A stretch of 64,000 nucleotides of DNA from Gordionus sp. m RMFG-2023 (taxonomy: Eukaryota; Nematomorpha; Gordioida; Chordodea; Parachordodidae). Of this stretch, positions 47,401-62,400 are shown piece after piece. Each line of letters begins with the position of its first letter. The stretch's first letter is position 1. The notes beneath the pieces are model-generated. The model made no database searches, was not told the DNA's origin, and saw only the letters and a list, made by a program, of their open reading frames with translations. Where the stretch lies: the NCBI RefSeq assembly GCF_954871325.1, contig NC_088775.1, forward strand, positions 10,393,561-10,457,560. Direction: 5' to 3'. The translations under genes were made by a program, and so were the position numbers.

Positions 47401-50400
47401 TAAGATCTTTTCGAGGCATATATTTAAAGGCATTATTATATTATGTTCAAACGGTGCGTTATATAAAATAAAGCCAATAAATAAGTATAATTTGAAGCAT
47501 TATGATGATGCAGCTATGATAAAATTTGAAAAAATGTTAGGACGTAAACCTCAAAATTTATTAACTTATGAAAAATAGCTGTGATTTCAATAGCGGCTGC
47601 TTACTATAAATGAGGCATGATTCATATGCCGATTATATACAATTAATATTTTTTCAAATTTAAATTTGTATATTAGTATTAATATTTTAAGCCAATTCTA
47701 ATAAATTTCTGAAACTTAAGATATTCTTAAATAACTCTTAGAATAATTCTGAAAAAATTAATTACACCCCCCCCCCCAAACTTCCATAGCGAACTCCTGA
47801 GTATTGCCTAGCTTATATACTCTATCCTCTATTATATTAAATATGTTTTTAGGACACCCAATCTTTATTTAGTTAAACAAACTTTCATTTATCAATAATT
47901 TATTATTATAGACATGTTTGATTATATTATTATAGGGAAGGATTAAATACATCTTGGAAAAAATTCGATAATAATTTAACTATTAATCTAACAAATAACT
48001 CTATAGAGGGGATACAAGAGTTTAAAAATATGAAGACTAATACAGAATACACCTTAAGAATAATTGCTTCTGATATGTATGGTTCCCTTATTTATAGTAA
48101 AGCATCCGATTCTGTTATTCTAATTGGCGATGATAAAAAAAATAAGGGTAAATTATTTATTTATTTTTTTAAAAAAAAGAGATAAATTTCGTATTTTATA
48201 GTCACAATCAAAACGAATACATCAAAAAATCGCACGAACATGAGTGCCACAAACAAAATATTAAATAATCGACACCCATTTTCACTTTTTAAATTTTCTC
48301 ACTCATTAAAAGGCCAATATATTAATATTAATTGGTTTTCCACTCACGGGGTAAACAATGGAGGTAACCTAGTTGGATATTTGATCATCGTAGAACGATC
48401 GAAATTTGACGAATCCCACGAATCATTGATAAATGATACGGAAATATTTCAATTGGGATCAGACGATAATATTAAAGCGACTCCTAATCACGTAATCGCT
48501 CGTCATGACGGCGATAATAATTATCGGATCGATCTCAATAAGTTTTTTGAGGATTCTAGTATAGCTATCGATAATGTATCCGTTAAAACAGCTGTAGTAA
48601 GACTATTAATTTTGTCGAATACCGGGAAAAAGGATATCATTAACGACAACATTATTCACGGAATAAATGACCGTGATAATATTTTAAACGAAAATATCAA
48701 TGACGAAATATGGAATGTTACTTTAAAAAATATAGGTATAAAAATTATACTATAAATATTATGGTATAATAACAAATCGTATTGAATTTTTAGATCCACT
48801 TACCAAATATAAATTTTCTATATATTCTTTGGACAAAAATGAGAAATATGATGGTATTCAATCCTTTGTCGAGAGGACCGATGTAAAAGGTTAGGAATTA
48901 TTTGAAATTTTACAATCACTTCTTGAAAAAAGCGATATTGATTTTAATTTTAAATATAAATTCAAAATGGAATTAAATTTTTTTTAATTCTCGATGAACT
49001 TGTAGTTAAGATTTTAAAATTAATCCTATTACATAATTTTTTTTCGATAACACAATCCATATGATCATATAAATTATTAGTTTTTAAAAGTTAATGAGAA
49101 TCATATATTTTTAACAGCGGATAAATATTTAAATTCTTGAATTATTTAATAAGAATTCTCGTTTTCCCTCGAGGTTAAATATTTTATATTCTTGTTAATG
49201 CCTTTTGAAGATTATTTATTTAAAATTACGTTACACCTATGATTTTATTGTTTTTTTTTAAATTCTTTCTCCTAAATGTGATTAATAATGGTACTAACTT
49301 GATTAAAGGAATATAAGTTCACATTTTATTTATCCTTTTTTTCATAAATATCGATTTTCATAAATTTTCATTTTTATATTTTTTTTATCAAAAATAAAAT
49401 AATCATTTAAAATACTCAAAGTTTTAATATAATAATATTGCATTTTCTACGTGATATTGAGTTTGGAAAATCTTGATCTAATTCACTTTTATTTTCAACT
49501 TAATTCAAGAGAGAAGAAAAATTTGTATAATTTATATTTTAATTCATTAGTATTTTTTGAAAAAAATATTAAATATTTACATAAATTTTAAACATATGCC
49601 GGATTAAAAATGTTTAATAATATAGGATTTTTTTTGAAAAAAATAAATAAATAATTATAAATTTTAAAAAAATCACCTCTAACAAATTGCTAATTGGAAA
49701 TATACTTTGTTACAGCTCCTAGCCCTCCTTCTATCATTGGATTGCACTTCTTGGAGAATTCAACCACCCAGTATTTTTCCGCTAACGAATCTCATTTCGT
49801 CTTTGTTAATTATAATAATGATAGCCGTCAACAAAATATATCGGGACATAATTTGAAATCAATTTCCGCTATTTTGACTTGGAAGCCCATCGCAGACGAT
49901 AAAAATGATAGAAGTTATGATCATATTATCCCCGAGGATTATATTATAGAGGTCTATTCAAAAACCAAAAGTCGAGATAAGGTGTCCAAATATTCCTTAA
50001 GCTCCATTTTTAAATACTCCTCTCGCAAAGAAAACTTAAAGGATATTCAAGTATAGAATAAATTTATAATTCTATATAGTAATTCTATCCCAATGTTCCA
50101 TGCAGAAATTGATTATCAACGATTTGGTTCCTGGCACACCTTATTACATTAGATTAGCTGGTTTGATTCATAGTAAATTAGTCGAAAATAAAGTAATTGT
50201 TGGAAAATTCAGCCAATTAAAGAGATTTCACATGTTAGGTATAAAGAAAAATTGGTTTTTTTTAAAAAAAAAAAATATTATATAAATTAGAATGTATTAT
50301 AAATTTATTAATTTAACTACCCTTGATTCGATATGATTTGTGCATATCCCTCTAGACTAAGACAAATTAGAGGTCTGCTCGTTGTTTGGAAATTTAACCC

Positions 50401-53400
50401 CCTCCCTACCCTTCAACTTATCATTTTTAAAAAAAAATTACCCACCGGTTTATTTATCTATAAATTTTGTTTAACCCTCCCGCCTAATGTTTAACAATTA
50501 TTTTAATTGCTGGTTTGGTTTGGCTCTTTATTTATTTATTTATTTAAATATATTTTTAATTAAGCATATATAATATGCAATATTATGAAATCAAACTATA
50601 ATTTTTAATAAATTGAAGTCTGTTCTGCTCATTTCGCCTAAAAAAATTTTAAAAATTCACCCTCCCACTTCCGCTCATTACTTAAAAAATTTAATCCGCC
50701 CACTCAATGTTGAATATATTTTTAAAAACCCGACCACGCCTGTCCGAAATATGAGAGAGCGAGCGGCCTAAAACCTGCCCAATGCAGCCTGTGGTTACCC
50801 CTTAATCACTATGACGCTACATCTGATTTGCATGCGTTTGCTTTTTGAAAAATATGGAAGGGGGGGGGGCTCAAAAGCTATAATTTTTTAATTATGGGGG
50901 TGCTCATAAAAAATTATATTAAAAAGGCTAAATTCACATTGGTTTGCCTAATAATAAATTATTTAGCAAGCTTCTTCATATTCTTTTAGGTTTTAAAACA
51001 AAAATTTAATGTAGCTGCTCAATTGCAAGTACTGATTTTATATTAGGATGGGGAGCACCCTCCCTTAAACCTTTGCCCCTTCCTTTCCCATTTTTGAAGG
51101 AAATATGATTTCGGGGCATATATTGATATAAAATATAAATAGCTATATGAATTTAAATTCTAAAAAATTATTCGATTGAAAAGAGGGCGTACCAGGACGA
51201 CACGACTAGTTTAATATTCCTTCCCTATTACCTTAGTTCCTCCCCGTCATCAGTAGAGTACACTGGTGTGGATCCTATAATCAACCAAAAATGATTCTTT
51301 ATTGTGACTCCTCCCCGTCCCTTCTTTTGGCTCTATTACTAATCATATGCACTTCCGCTGTATTGTATATAGTAGAGTATAAATTTTATTTTTAATCAAA
51401 CTTAGATGAAAACAAGTTAAATCTTTTCCGAGGAAACCGCCTATTATTTGATTTGCAAAGGGTTGGATTTATATCGCATAACGCTAGTTTTGTACCCGCC
51501 GATAAAGCCAATTCAAATATAAGTTATCATATGGTAGATGATCAGCTGGGGATTATCACTGGCATATCGCTTTCAGTTGTTTTCGGAATTTTCGCCTTTT
51601 TCATGTTATTCACTTGGAGGTTATTATTATTAAACGTATATTATTCCGTGTTTCGTTATATCTTATTAATTATTATTGGTATTTGAGTTTTAACTCCAAT
51701 TTATTGGAAGAATGGAAGGAAGGGAGTCAGGGCAGGGTTAAACAACCTTCCCTCTAAATATAATTTTTTAGAATTTATAATACATTTCCTATTTTATAGT
51801 CAATTCTCGTTATATCTTATTAATTATTATTGGTATTCGAGTTTTAACTCCAATTTATTGGAAGAATGGAAGGAAGGGAGTCAGGGCGGGGTTAAACAAC
51901 CTTCCCTCTAAATATAATTTTTTAGAATTTATAATACATTTCCTATTTTATAGTCAATTCGCCATAATATAAACGGTTTACACGATCACTCAAATTTAAA
52001 AAAACATGAAAGTTAGATTCATAGATGCACCGAAATTAATATGGCGTTGGCCTGGTACTAGTATGGTATTGGCACGATACCAATATAATCTGATTTTTTC
52101 AGCGACTGGATAATGTTTTTGTTAATCCTTGCAGTTAAAGACATCCTATGGTCATCTTTCGAGGTTTTTTTTATTGAGACTAGAGAATGTATTTTAATGA
52201 TCAGTTATAATCGCGAAATAAACAGAGGGGGATTGTCTATTTATTGATGTATCCCTTAACCTGAAAAAATGAAATCGATTTTTTGAAGTTTATTCTTATC
52301 TCAACTACTAACTAATCCCAAAAGGAATTAGTGAAAACGTTGCAAAAAAAATTGACCATTAAATGATCCCATTTATATGATTTACCAATTATTGAATTTA
52401 TATTATTTAAATTTATTCACAAAAAAAAATATAGGCCCGAGTTTGTATTATTTATTTTTAATTTTACAAAATCATACCATTTTCCGATTTCACGCTCCTG
52501 GGGCCCACGGGTCTCTGGAAATTACTTTGCCCGTTAATACACTGAATAAAACAATCTGATTATCATAAAAGATTGAACTCTAATGAATTCATTTATTAGA
52601 TATAGAGAGGGGGGAAGGAGAGATATCCTTCCATTTTGTTAATCTTGATATGGATTATTTTTTGTAAATAACTTATTTTATAAAAAATCGATTTTGGCTT
52701 GTATGGTAGTGCTATTTTTTTGTGTGTGTGTTCTACCCTAAATTACGGCAGTCTATATTTATTATAAATTTATTCAATATTTTTTTATTATTTATATATA
52801 TATTTTTTTGAAAAAAAAGACAAATCACAAATATTTCCGTATGATTAAACTTTAAATACGCTAAACATATTGTCTTAATAATATACTCTCATGTATAGGT
52901 TTAGGTTAGCATTTTTTTGTGTGTGTAGCTAGTATAGTTGAGTAATTACTATAGTTTTTAACCCTATCATTTTGTAGCCTCGGGGTTTTTCCTTAAATAT
53001 ATAGCAGCTCAAATTTTAAAAGAAACTAATATAAATTAAAACGCCTAAATATTAACGGATTTTTTGCCGAATTAGCCGACATTTAGCCCTTCTTTTGGAA
53101 AGGTAGGTTATTTTGTTTATTAGGTCATATTAATAAGATTATTTAGAATAATTCTGCACAAGCTTAGGAAAATTGTAAAACGCATTTTGAATTTTTTTTT
53201 CAAAAAAAAATAAATAATATTTTAAATTAGGCTTGGGCAATATTTTTCGATATTGGATTCATCCCCCATCCTTCATTTCGGATATCGGCCCATCCGATAT
53301 ATCAAAATAAATAATTATTTATAAAGCGGCCTGAATATCTCCATATTCTTTCTTTAAAGAAAGAAATCTCGTAGATCTCTAATCTTTATAAACCTTTTAA

Positions 53401-56400
53401 ATTTAATTATAATGAATCATCATGTTGTATAGTAACAATTCACTGGATAATATGGCATGATTAACATATCTGGGTTATATCGAGATTATAAACCTAAACG
53501 TTTCCGTGAATTATAAATGTCGAAAGAAGGAGAAGAAAAATGAAATTAAACATAGCGTGCCAGATAAATCTTCAATAGATGTTTGTACTTCCACGTTTTT
53601 TTCCCCCAAAATAACAATTTTTTTTACTTCCATTTACGTCAAATTTAATTGTGGCATAAAATTACTAATATCACTTTTTTTTTGACAATACCATTTTTTA
53701 TTATTTATAAATTAAATATAAATCTTTCTTTAATTTATTCCATTGTAATTAATTTTTTTTTCTTCTTAAATTAAAAATACGCAAAAAAAATAACACATAT
53801 TTTACTCTATAAAATATATATTACACTTTTTTAAAGTATTAATTCTTCTTACACATTTACATGTTTTTTAATATTATATTGTTCAATTTTTAAATATTTT
53901 ATTAAGACTTTTCACAAAAAATTAAATTAAATTTATTTTTAATAAAATATCATAATTATATTATATACATGGAATTTTTAATAAGTAATATAAATTTCCA
54001 TAATATTGAATTTCTATTTTAAATTTATTTAAACAAATATAAATATTAAATACAAAAATATATATTTAAAAGAAGATTATAATAAATATATCAATTCTTC
54101 ATAAAATAACAATTGATACTTCTTTTTTACCAATTTTTTTTATTTTACGAAAGTCCTTAATAAAATTAACTTGTTTACCTGGGGGATAAAAAGGATAATT
54201 TGTATCTACACAAGGGATGAAGAAGGAATTGGGGGAACTGGGAAAATGATGGTTTTTTTCGTATTCTTACATTACTCTCTCACTGGGCTCACATTCATCC
54301 CATTTTTAAAATCCTCTGCTATGTAAATTTTTCCGGCTCATAGAGAAAATTAAATCCGAAACGAATGATGAAAATTGAAAATATTTTACGCGGGCAAAAG
54401 TATATATATATAATATATAACCCTTTATAATCGAATTATCATATTTTAAATTTAGGCGTTATCATAACAAGCAAAAGTATTCCTTCCTACCTTCCCCGCC
54501 TCCGGTGCCTAAGGAAACGGAAGAGACTATGGCAAATTCTACATTCGCTACCAAAAAGGACCCAGAACGTTCCGGAATCAAAATACCCAATTTCCACGCT
54601 AAAAAGCCGAAGGATACGATTGTCATGCTGGGAAACATGATCGAGGGGATAGGGGACGCTTCTAAAATGACGCTCAAATTATTCCACAACAAGTAAAATA
54701 TGATAAACCTTTAAAAAAAAGAATTGGACATATGACTATTATACACACATTTTTTAAAAATTCTTTTTAAGGCTTTATCCAAAATATCAAATAATTTGAT
54801 TCTCAAACTTTATCGAAAAAGATTTATAAAAATCATAGCTCTGAATCTATCACCCTTTTTATCTAAATTATGGCACTTTGTCCATGCTCTTTATTTAAGA
54901 ATATGTCCAAAATATCAAAAAATTCACAAACTTTCGAAAATATAATGAAAATAAATAAATAAACCATTTTAAAGAATAAAGAAAATGTCCATCTAGAAAA
55001 TTTTATAAATTTCAAAAATTAAGCAAAATTTTTAAATTTGCGAAAGTTTTGAAACTTCTCGAGTTTTTTGAAGAGGAGTACACAAACTAAATCTAAATCA
55101 TGTTCTTACTTGATCGATTAAAAAAATTTTTTAAAAAAACTTGTATTTCAGAACAAAACTCGATTATGACAAAAAGGTTCAAAAAGATGATATGATTATT
55201 AATAATTCTAACTTATCGAATGGTCCGCTTACGACAAACGAATCTAAAATCCCGCAAAATCCCTTAAAAATTTTCCCAAACTTTAGAAATAATAACAATA
55301 ATCAAACCCCCATATTTTGGCGACAAATTTGGACAAAATGGCGGCGCCCTCGTGATCGTCGCCATCAGTTTTTATGCAGAATACATGCCACGTTATCACG
55401 TCAGCAGGTGCCATGTAAAGACGAAGGGAATGGGTGCGAAGAAGCTGAGCGCGATGTTACGCCTAAAAATATTGCCAATGAATGGATAAACGCCATAGAG
55501 AATTCGAGTAAGAAATATGTTATTTTTTTACAAAATTAACATTTATTATGGGGAGGCGTCTTAATAATTTTCTAACGTCAATTTGAATCACTTAATATTG
55601 TATATCTAGTTTTCTTTATTTTTTTTTATCTATACCATTGATTTTTGATCTGTCATATTTATTTATTTATTATATTCATACCTTTTGTTTCCATATTTAT
55701 ACTTTAATATTTATTCTTTCATTTTATCTACCTATTCATTCCTTAATTTTAATTATTTTATTATAATCTATTTTTTTTAAATTATATTGCTAGTGCCCCG
55801 ATATTTATTACAATGGTATCCGATTTACGGATATCATTTTCGGATTATTTGAGTTAAAGTATTTGTATCGAATATTACTCATTCGATTCTTTTATACGAA
55901 TTATTTATTTTTAATATCTGAATAATTTAAAAATATGCTAAATTAAATTATTAAGCTAAGTTAAATTTATTTTTTATAATAAGTTAATAGGTTCATCTAT
56001 TTTGTTTTATTAAAAAGGCCTAAAATGAAAGTGATGATGGGGTAGAATATCAAAAAGAATGTACATATATAGGATTTATTTTGAAAATGGCAATTCTTAA
56101 TTACTATAATTTATATTTATTGTTGCCCCCTAATTTTTAAGAAGAAAAAAAAGCCTTTAAAGCAATCTTATCATAAATACCTATTAGATAATGATTAAAT
56201 TATATGCACGATTTATCCTGGAAGAACCCACCCCCTCCCTTTTAAAATTTCCAGGAACCAGTTCTAACAAAATTATAAATAATTTATATGGTTTAAAAAT
56301 GTTGCGTAATTCATTTTTAGAAGTTATTTATTGTTTAAATTTTTTGATAGCTTTTAACAGTTCTAGAACTTGGAACCCTAGGAATCGCATCATATTTAAG

Positions 56401-59400
56401 AACCGAAAACAGAACCCAGAACTCATTTTTTTTAAACTTTATATACCGGTTCTATTTTTTTTTTAATTGTAGTAGCCGGGACCGGAACTATGATTTTTTT
56501 TGTTCAGGTTCCAAACTCTGATTATACATATGAGACATAATATTAAATAATTTTTACAAAACATTTACTTTCACGCACGAATAATTTGCATAGATTACAA
56601 GGAGAGATGCACGGACATCGTGGTTGAACGATTCGGTCATTACGTCCGCCTAATGCACACCAATTCAGATCAAGGCTTTTGTGACCAGTTTCTCTCTATC
56701 GTCAGCAAAAGTCGTTCCACGGCCTCCAACTTTAATCTCAATAACGGTATTAATAATGCCAACCGCGAAATATCGGCCAAAAATAAAACCAAAAACCGAT
56801 ACGCCAATATATTCGCTTACCCCCATACTCGAGTATCCCTTATCTCCGCCGCTTTGTCATCTCCCCCTCGAGAAAACGGGGATTTATATGGTATCATTAA
56901 TCCTATGCTAAAATTTAGCCATGGGGATAACGGCAAGGAATTGGGATTAGAAGTAGAGGAAACTATAATCGATAACGGTTTTGGTGATAAAGTTAACATT
57001 AATAACTTCAAGGATAAATTAAATTGTAATGACGAAATTGGTTCGGAAAAGCGTGGAATAGCCGTTGAAGACGACTATATAAATGCCAATTTTATAGAGG
57101 GTAAATTTTTTTTTGCACTTATTTTGATTTTCAAATAACAATTAATATAATTCGCTTATGAGATTTTTCCGATCAAGAATTACCCAATGTTACCATGTTA
57201 AATGCACCAAATTACACAGGATTTATATTGAATGTATATAATTAGTAGATAAGTTTATAAAGGTTAAAGATTTTTTTTTAGTCTTGATTCTTTTTAAGGG
57301 ATTGAATCAAATAATAAACAAATTCTTTATTTTGAAATTCAAAAACAAAAAATAATCGAATAATTTTTATGACCAATCTAACATTATCTCATTTTTCATA
57401 TCCCTATAAATGATTTTTTTGTATGCATCATTATGATTATTGGAGTAACGATAATAATAATAATTAGTGTTGTTTAAAGGCTAGGTTTGAGCCGATTTTA
57501 AAAACGGCTAACTCATTATATTGTCCAGAAAAATATAACGTAAGGCTGAAGATTTTGCTCATAAGTGACACAAGAGTTTTGACAACTATTAGCGAAATTT
57601 CAAAGCTTAGGCTAAAATATTGAGATAGCCGTTTTTAAAAAATTGGCTCTAATCGAGCTATTTAACACCAATAATAAAAATATTAATCCCTCGAAAGATA
57701 CCGCCTTTTAGTTGGGTCCTCGCCCAAACTCCTTGATAAAAATAATCTTATCAAAAAAAATGGTTTCTAATTATATGGTTATATAAAAACCTCAATTTAT
57801 CTTACTAAAAAAAACCCCTTAAAATCAAGATTTTAGCCAAACATATATTAAGTTAAGCCTCGATATTTTGCAAAATACAGGAGAGGTTTTGGAAAAATCT
57901 CATGGTTTAGATAAAAGACTGATTTCGCACTTTTTAAAAAAGGTTAGGCGAAATCGAGATGTTTAAACAATGCCACTTCAGTTGATTACCCCTATACAGG
58001 TTTTAATTAATACTGTTTATTGGATAAAGGGTTCAACGGGCACGAAAGGTCTTACATAGCCACTCAGGGACCTTTGACCAACACTATATCCGATTTTTGG
58101 CGCATGGTTTGGCTTTACCGAATAGACTCTATCGTCATGATAACTAATCTGGTCGAAAGAGGAAAGGTTAAATTTATTAACATATTTTGTTACAATATTC
58201 GCACCCTGAGCATTTTTCATAGCCGCAAATTCGTGCTATACTGCTGTATACTTCGCCGTGAATTGGCGCTATACTGTGAATATTTTATCGTTTTATACAA
58301 AAAAATTGAAATTAAGATATTTAAAATTCCTAGTTTGAACATTATAAAATTTTACTACTAATTAATGTTAAATCAAGATTTTATCCAAACAAATATTATC
58401 TAAGCCTCGGGATTTTGTTGGCGAAATATTGAGGTTTAGTTAATATCCATTTGGCTAATTAGCCCGTTTTTAAAATCGGTTAAATCAAGATTTTTAATTA
58501 CTACACTAATTAATAAATTTGACTTATCTAATCTGTTTGTTTAGCTTGTCAATATCATCGTTTTCCAAAAATAAAACATGGTGATATATCTTTTGTTCAA
58601 GAGTACCTTCTGAAATATCATTATTTCCGAAGTGTTCAATTTAAAACAAAACATAGTTTATTTTTAAACATTTATAAATTATATAAAAATTTATTTAAAA
58701 TTAGTGTTTGATACGATTTATGCAAATTTCTACATGTAATTGATAATGTTTTATTGTAAATAAATAGTAAAATTCAATTTTTTCTTTAGCCCTGAGCATG
58801 GCCCATAATTTTTAATCGAAAAATATAATATAAACGTATTTTATATATAACGTTAAATACAATTTTAAAAAAAACTTATTTCTTTATTCTAATCCCGGAG
58901 AAATTTCAATTATCCATTTATTTTCTAAAAGAAGAAAATTTTTTTTTAGGCTTGCGTCCTATTTTTTAAATTTTTAGGCCAGAATTCAGCTTTGGGTTAA
59001 ATTGCAAGGTTCTAGTTAAGTTGTTAAATTGTCTGTAATCTTTCATTTTTTAAAAAACTTACCTAATTTTTTCAAAATTAAGCATTTAAACCCTGTCGTC
59101 TTAGGTCAACTTATTAAATAGCCAAAAAAAGAATTTTTTTTTCAAATAAAAACAAAAAAAAATGAGAATAAAATACAAAAAAATGTGAATAAAAACAAAA
59201 AAAAATGAGAATCAAATACAAAAAATAACATGCCACCAAAATAGGGTGTCCTATCTCAAGAGTTTTTTACTTAGCCTTTACTAAAAAGCAATTTAGTATC
59301 CAAATTAAGTCGGGCTGGGACACATCCTTAAGGCTAAACTGAAGTGTTGGAGATTCTTAATATATTTTTTAAAGTTGGATATGTTGTCAGTCATAGTAAA

Positions 59401-62400
59401 TTATTTAGGATTATCTTAAATGGTCAAATCAAAAAAAGTTAAATATACTTTCATATATAATCAAGGCTGACATTTATAATCATTATCATGTTTAAATTAG
59501 ACAAGTTGTTACTTAAGTGTAGAAAGAACCTTTTGATTCTACCAGCTTGTGTGAGAGGGGCTGATCTATAGGTGTCAATATAATAAGGCACTAGTTTAAA
59601 TTATATAATTTAAATTAAAAAATTAGGTTAAATGCGACAAATATTGGCCTAACGAAGACGTGGAGAATGTGGTGGACGTATACGGAGACATAAGCGTTAA
59701 ACATTTGGGCACTCAGAAAAGGGCTTTTTACACTGTCAGAACTTTTGAAATAAAAAATATTGGGTCACGTAAACAGAACTCATCTAACATTCCCGACGAC
59801 AACTCTGATTCGAAATCCAACAAAGATTTGCCCAATAACAACGAAAACTTATATGATTTGACCTTTAACGCTGGAAAAATCACGCTTAGTGGTGTTCCAA
59901 AAACAAAAAAATGGCGGCGCCGGGTTTCCGATGATATTTTTCCACTACTTTCTACCAAGAACTTAGATGACATATCCAACGATACAAATGCTTCGAACGA
60001 TGTTAAATTGGATAAAAATTTCTCGAAAGAAGAGGAAGTTAGCACGAAATATTTACACTTCGAAGAAGATGGTAACAAAAAGTGCCTCCTTCGAAATTCA
60101 TCTCCCTTGCAGATTCACGTCGACGAGTCAAATAATTCAAATGGCCAACAAGGAATTGCGAAACTGGGAGATGATACAAATTTCGTTAAAAATAAAGAAC
60201 TGAGTGGGAAATTCGATATAAACAACTCCAAAAATGCGAATTCTAACATATTGCGAGAAAATCATCTGGCCCCTAGGGCCTTTTTCGATAAAAACTCGGC
60301 CCGTGACTCCACAGCCAGTTTTGTCATATCTTCCTCCAACTCTTTTAATCTCCCCTATCCTCAAGGTAAATAATTGAAATTCTACCACACCCCCCCCCCT
60401 CTCCCACCAAAAAATAAATAAAAAATTTTTATCAGGTCCCAAATCTTTTATTCGCTTATTGTTTTATTAATAAATTTATTTTTTTTCCCTAGGTGACACC
60501 ACCAATCTTAAATCCCTCGCGGAATCTATTCAAGGAAACGACCCCAACGACGGCCGTATCATAGTCAAACAATATCATTACACGGAATGGCCAGATCACG
60601 GGGTACCTCGTTTTACGCTCCCTCTATTAAATTTCATTCGACTCTGCGGTCATTCCAATACCGATGAGAATTCTAATCTTAATGGGAGTAACATCGAAAT
60701 GGATTCGAGAATTAAGGATAAAGTTGAGATATCAAAATCGAATCTTAAAGATGATGTTCTTACTCTTAAAGGTAAAAGAAAGTTTTGCTCCTTTTTTTTA
60801 CTTCAGTGGAGGTATACTATTCGAATATTGCTCAACTAAAAAAAATCTTATTAGCGCAGATGATTTATTTAAATTTCTATTCGTAATCACATGACCTATC
60901 AGTTAATAAAAACAATTTACTATTTATTAAAAACCATTGTTAATATATCTTAACCTTCCCTATCACTCAAAGCTTTAATAAATCTTAACCCAAATTTCTA
61001 TAACCTCCTACGTTTTCGTTTAGATATTTCTAATTAAAAAAAATCTCCTTCAATTGATTCCTTGACTGCTATTATACTAGAGCCAATATTTCGAAAACTA
61101 GAGTTTAAAAAATAAATCAAATCATATATTTTAATATTCGGTTCCTTTTAGACGAATATTTTATTATTTGTACTCATTATTTCGATTCGAATTATACGAA
61201 ACGAATGTGAATAAATTCTTTATAAAAGAAACAATTTTATAACCTGCCAAATAATATATCATCGTTTCTAAGCTACTTGACATATTAAATATGTTACGAG
61301 TTTTAAATTAAATTTTAAAAGATGTATGGAAATTTTTGATTAACAAAAAATTAAAACAAAGAATTATTTTATATTGATATATTAATCTATATTTTAACTT
61401 GGGATATTACTATTCTTTCATTTTATTTTTTTTTTGAAATATTATGGAAATTTATTTATTAAATTAATTAGTAAAATTTAAATAATATCACTTAGCATTT
61501 ACTTTATAGCTAATTCCTATGCCCAAATATTTTTATTGTATATTTTTTTCAAAATTATATATTCAAAACAATTGTATACAAAAAATGAAGGAATATTTAC
61601 GTTAAAAAAAATTCCTTTGGAAATCTTTTCTTTACATCAGTCACCTTCATATATGACAGGAATAATAATAATTTATTCGATATCTATGTGTTAAAGTAAG
61701 TAGAGCCCAGCCATTTTTATAGAAAATATATATAACGGACCAGGTGTAGAAATCCGTATATAAAAAAATTAGGGGACCGGGCTGGACAATTTATGCATAA
61801 AGAATCAGGCCGGGCCCCTCATATATCTGATTTTGAAATTTGATTAATATTCTTTGAAATAACAAGAATGAGTTTATTTCTTTTCATTTGGTTTTAAAAA
61901 CAGCGCAAAACTAAATAGCTCGTAATCAGTTACAACTTTGGCTGGCCTCCACATATCAAAATTTATTTTTTAAAGTTAGGAGGGAAAGAAATTTTTTTTA
62001 TTAATGTTAATTTGCTTCGCTTTTTTAATATTTTTATTATAATTCATCTACTTCTGGCCCGATTTTTCTTAAAATTTTAATTTCGCAAAAACAAAAATTT
62101 TTTTTATCGAACTTAGAAAGGCCGAATAAACATTTAAATCATGGCCCGGTCAACTTGTGCAAAAAATCTTAACGAGCAGGCCCTTGCAGATTTCTGGCAT
62201 TAAAGACATTACTCTTCCTATTTAAGAAAACAGATTTGATTATCTACCTTGGGCCACCTTAAACTTTCTTTCTTCTTCTTCTCCATTTAATGGCGATTTC
62301 CAGGTTAGCCAGTTTCCCCTTTGATTTTCTTGTTTTTGACGGTCCTGAGCATCAATATTTGTAAGATTCATTTTCCTTATATCGGCCGCTATCTCCTTTA

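Larger units (their letters stand above)
44997..47935 (+). other. RPTP intron 3, filled with hAT debris
   Basis: GTATTT...TATAG, 2,939 bp. It holds the 316-bp MITE at 45601-45916, the transposase remnant at about 46500-47180, a poly-C tract near 47767 and AT-rich sequence. Confidence 0.85.

Noticed and set aside
54462-60442. Minus-strand open frames over phosphatase exons (54462-54692, 59728-60078, 60137-60442)
   Set aside because: Shadows of exons 10 and 14; the plus strand has domain motifs and splice continuity.
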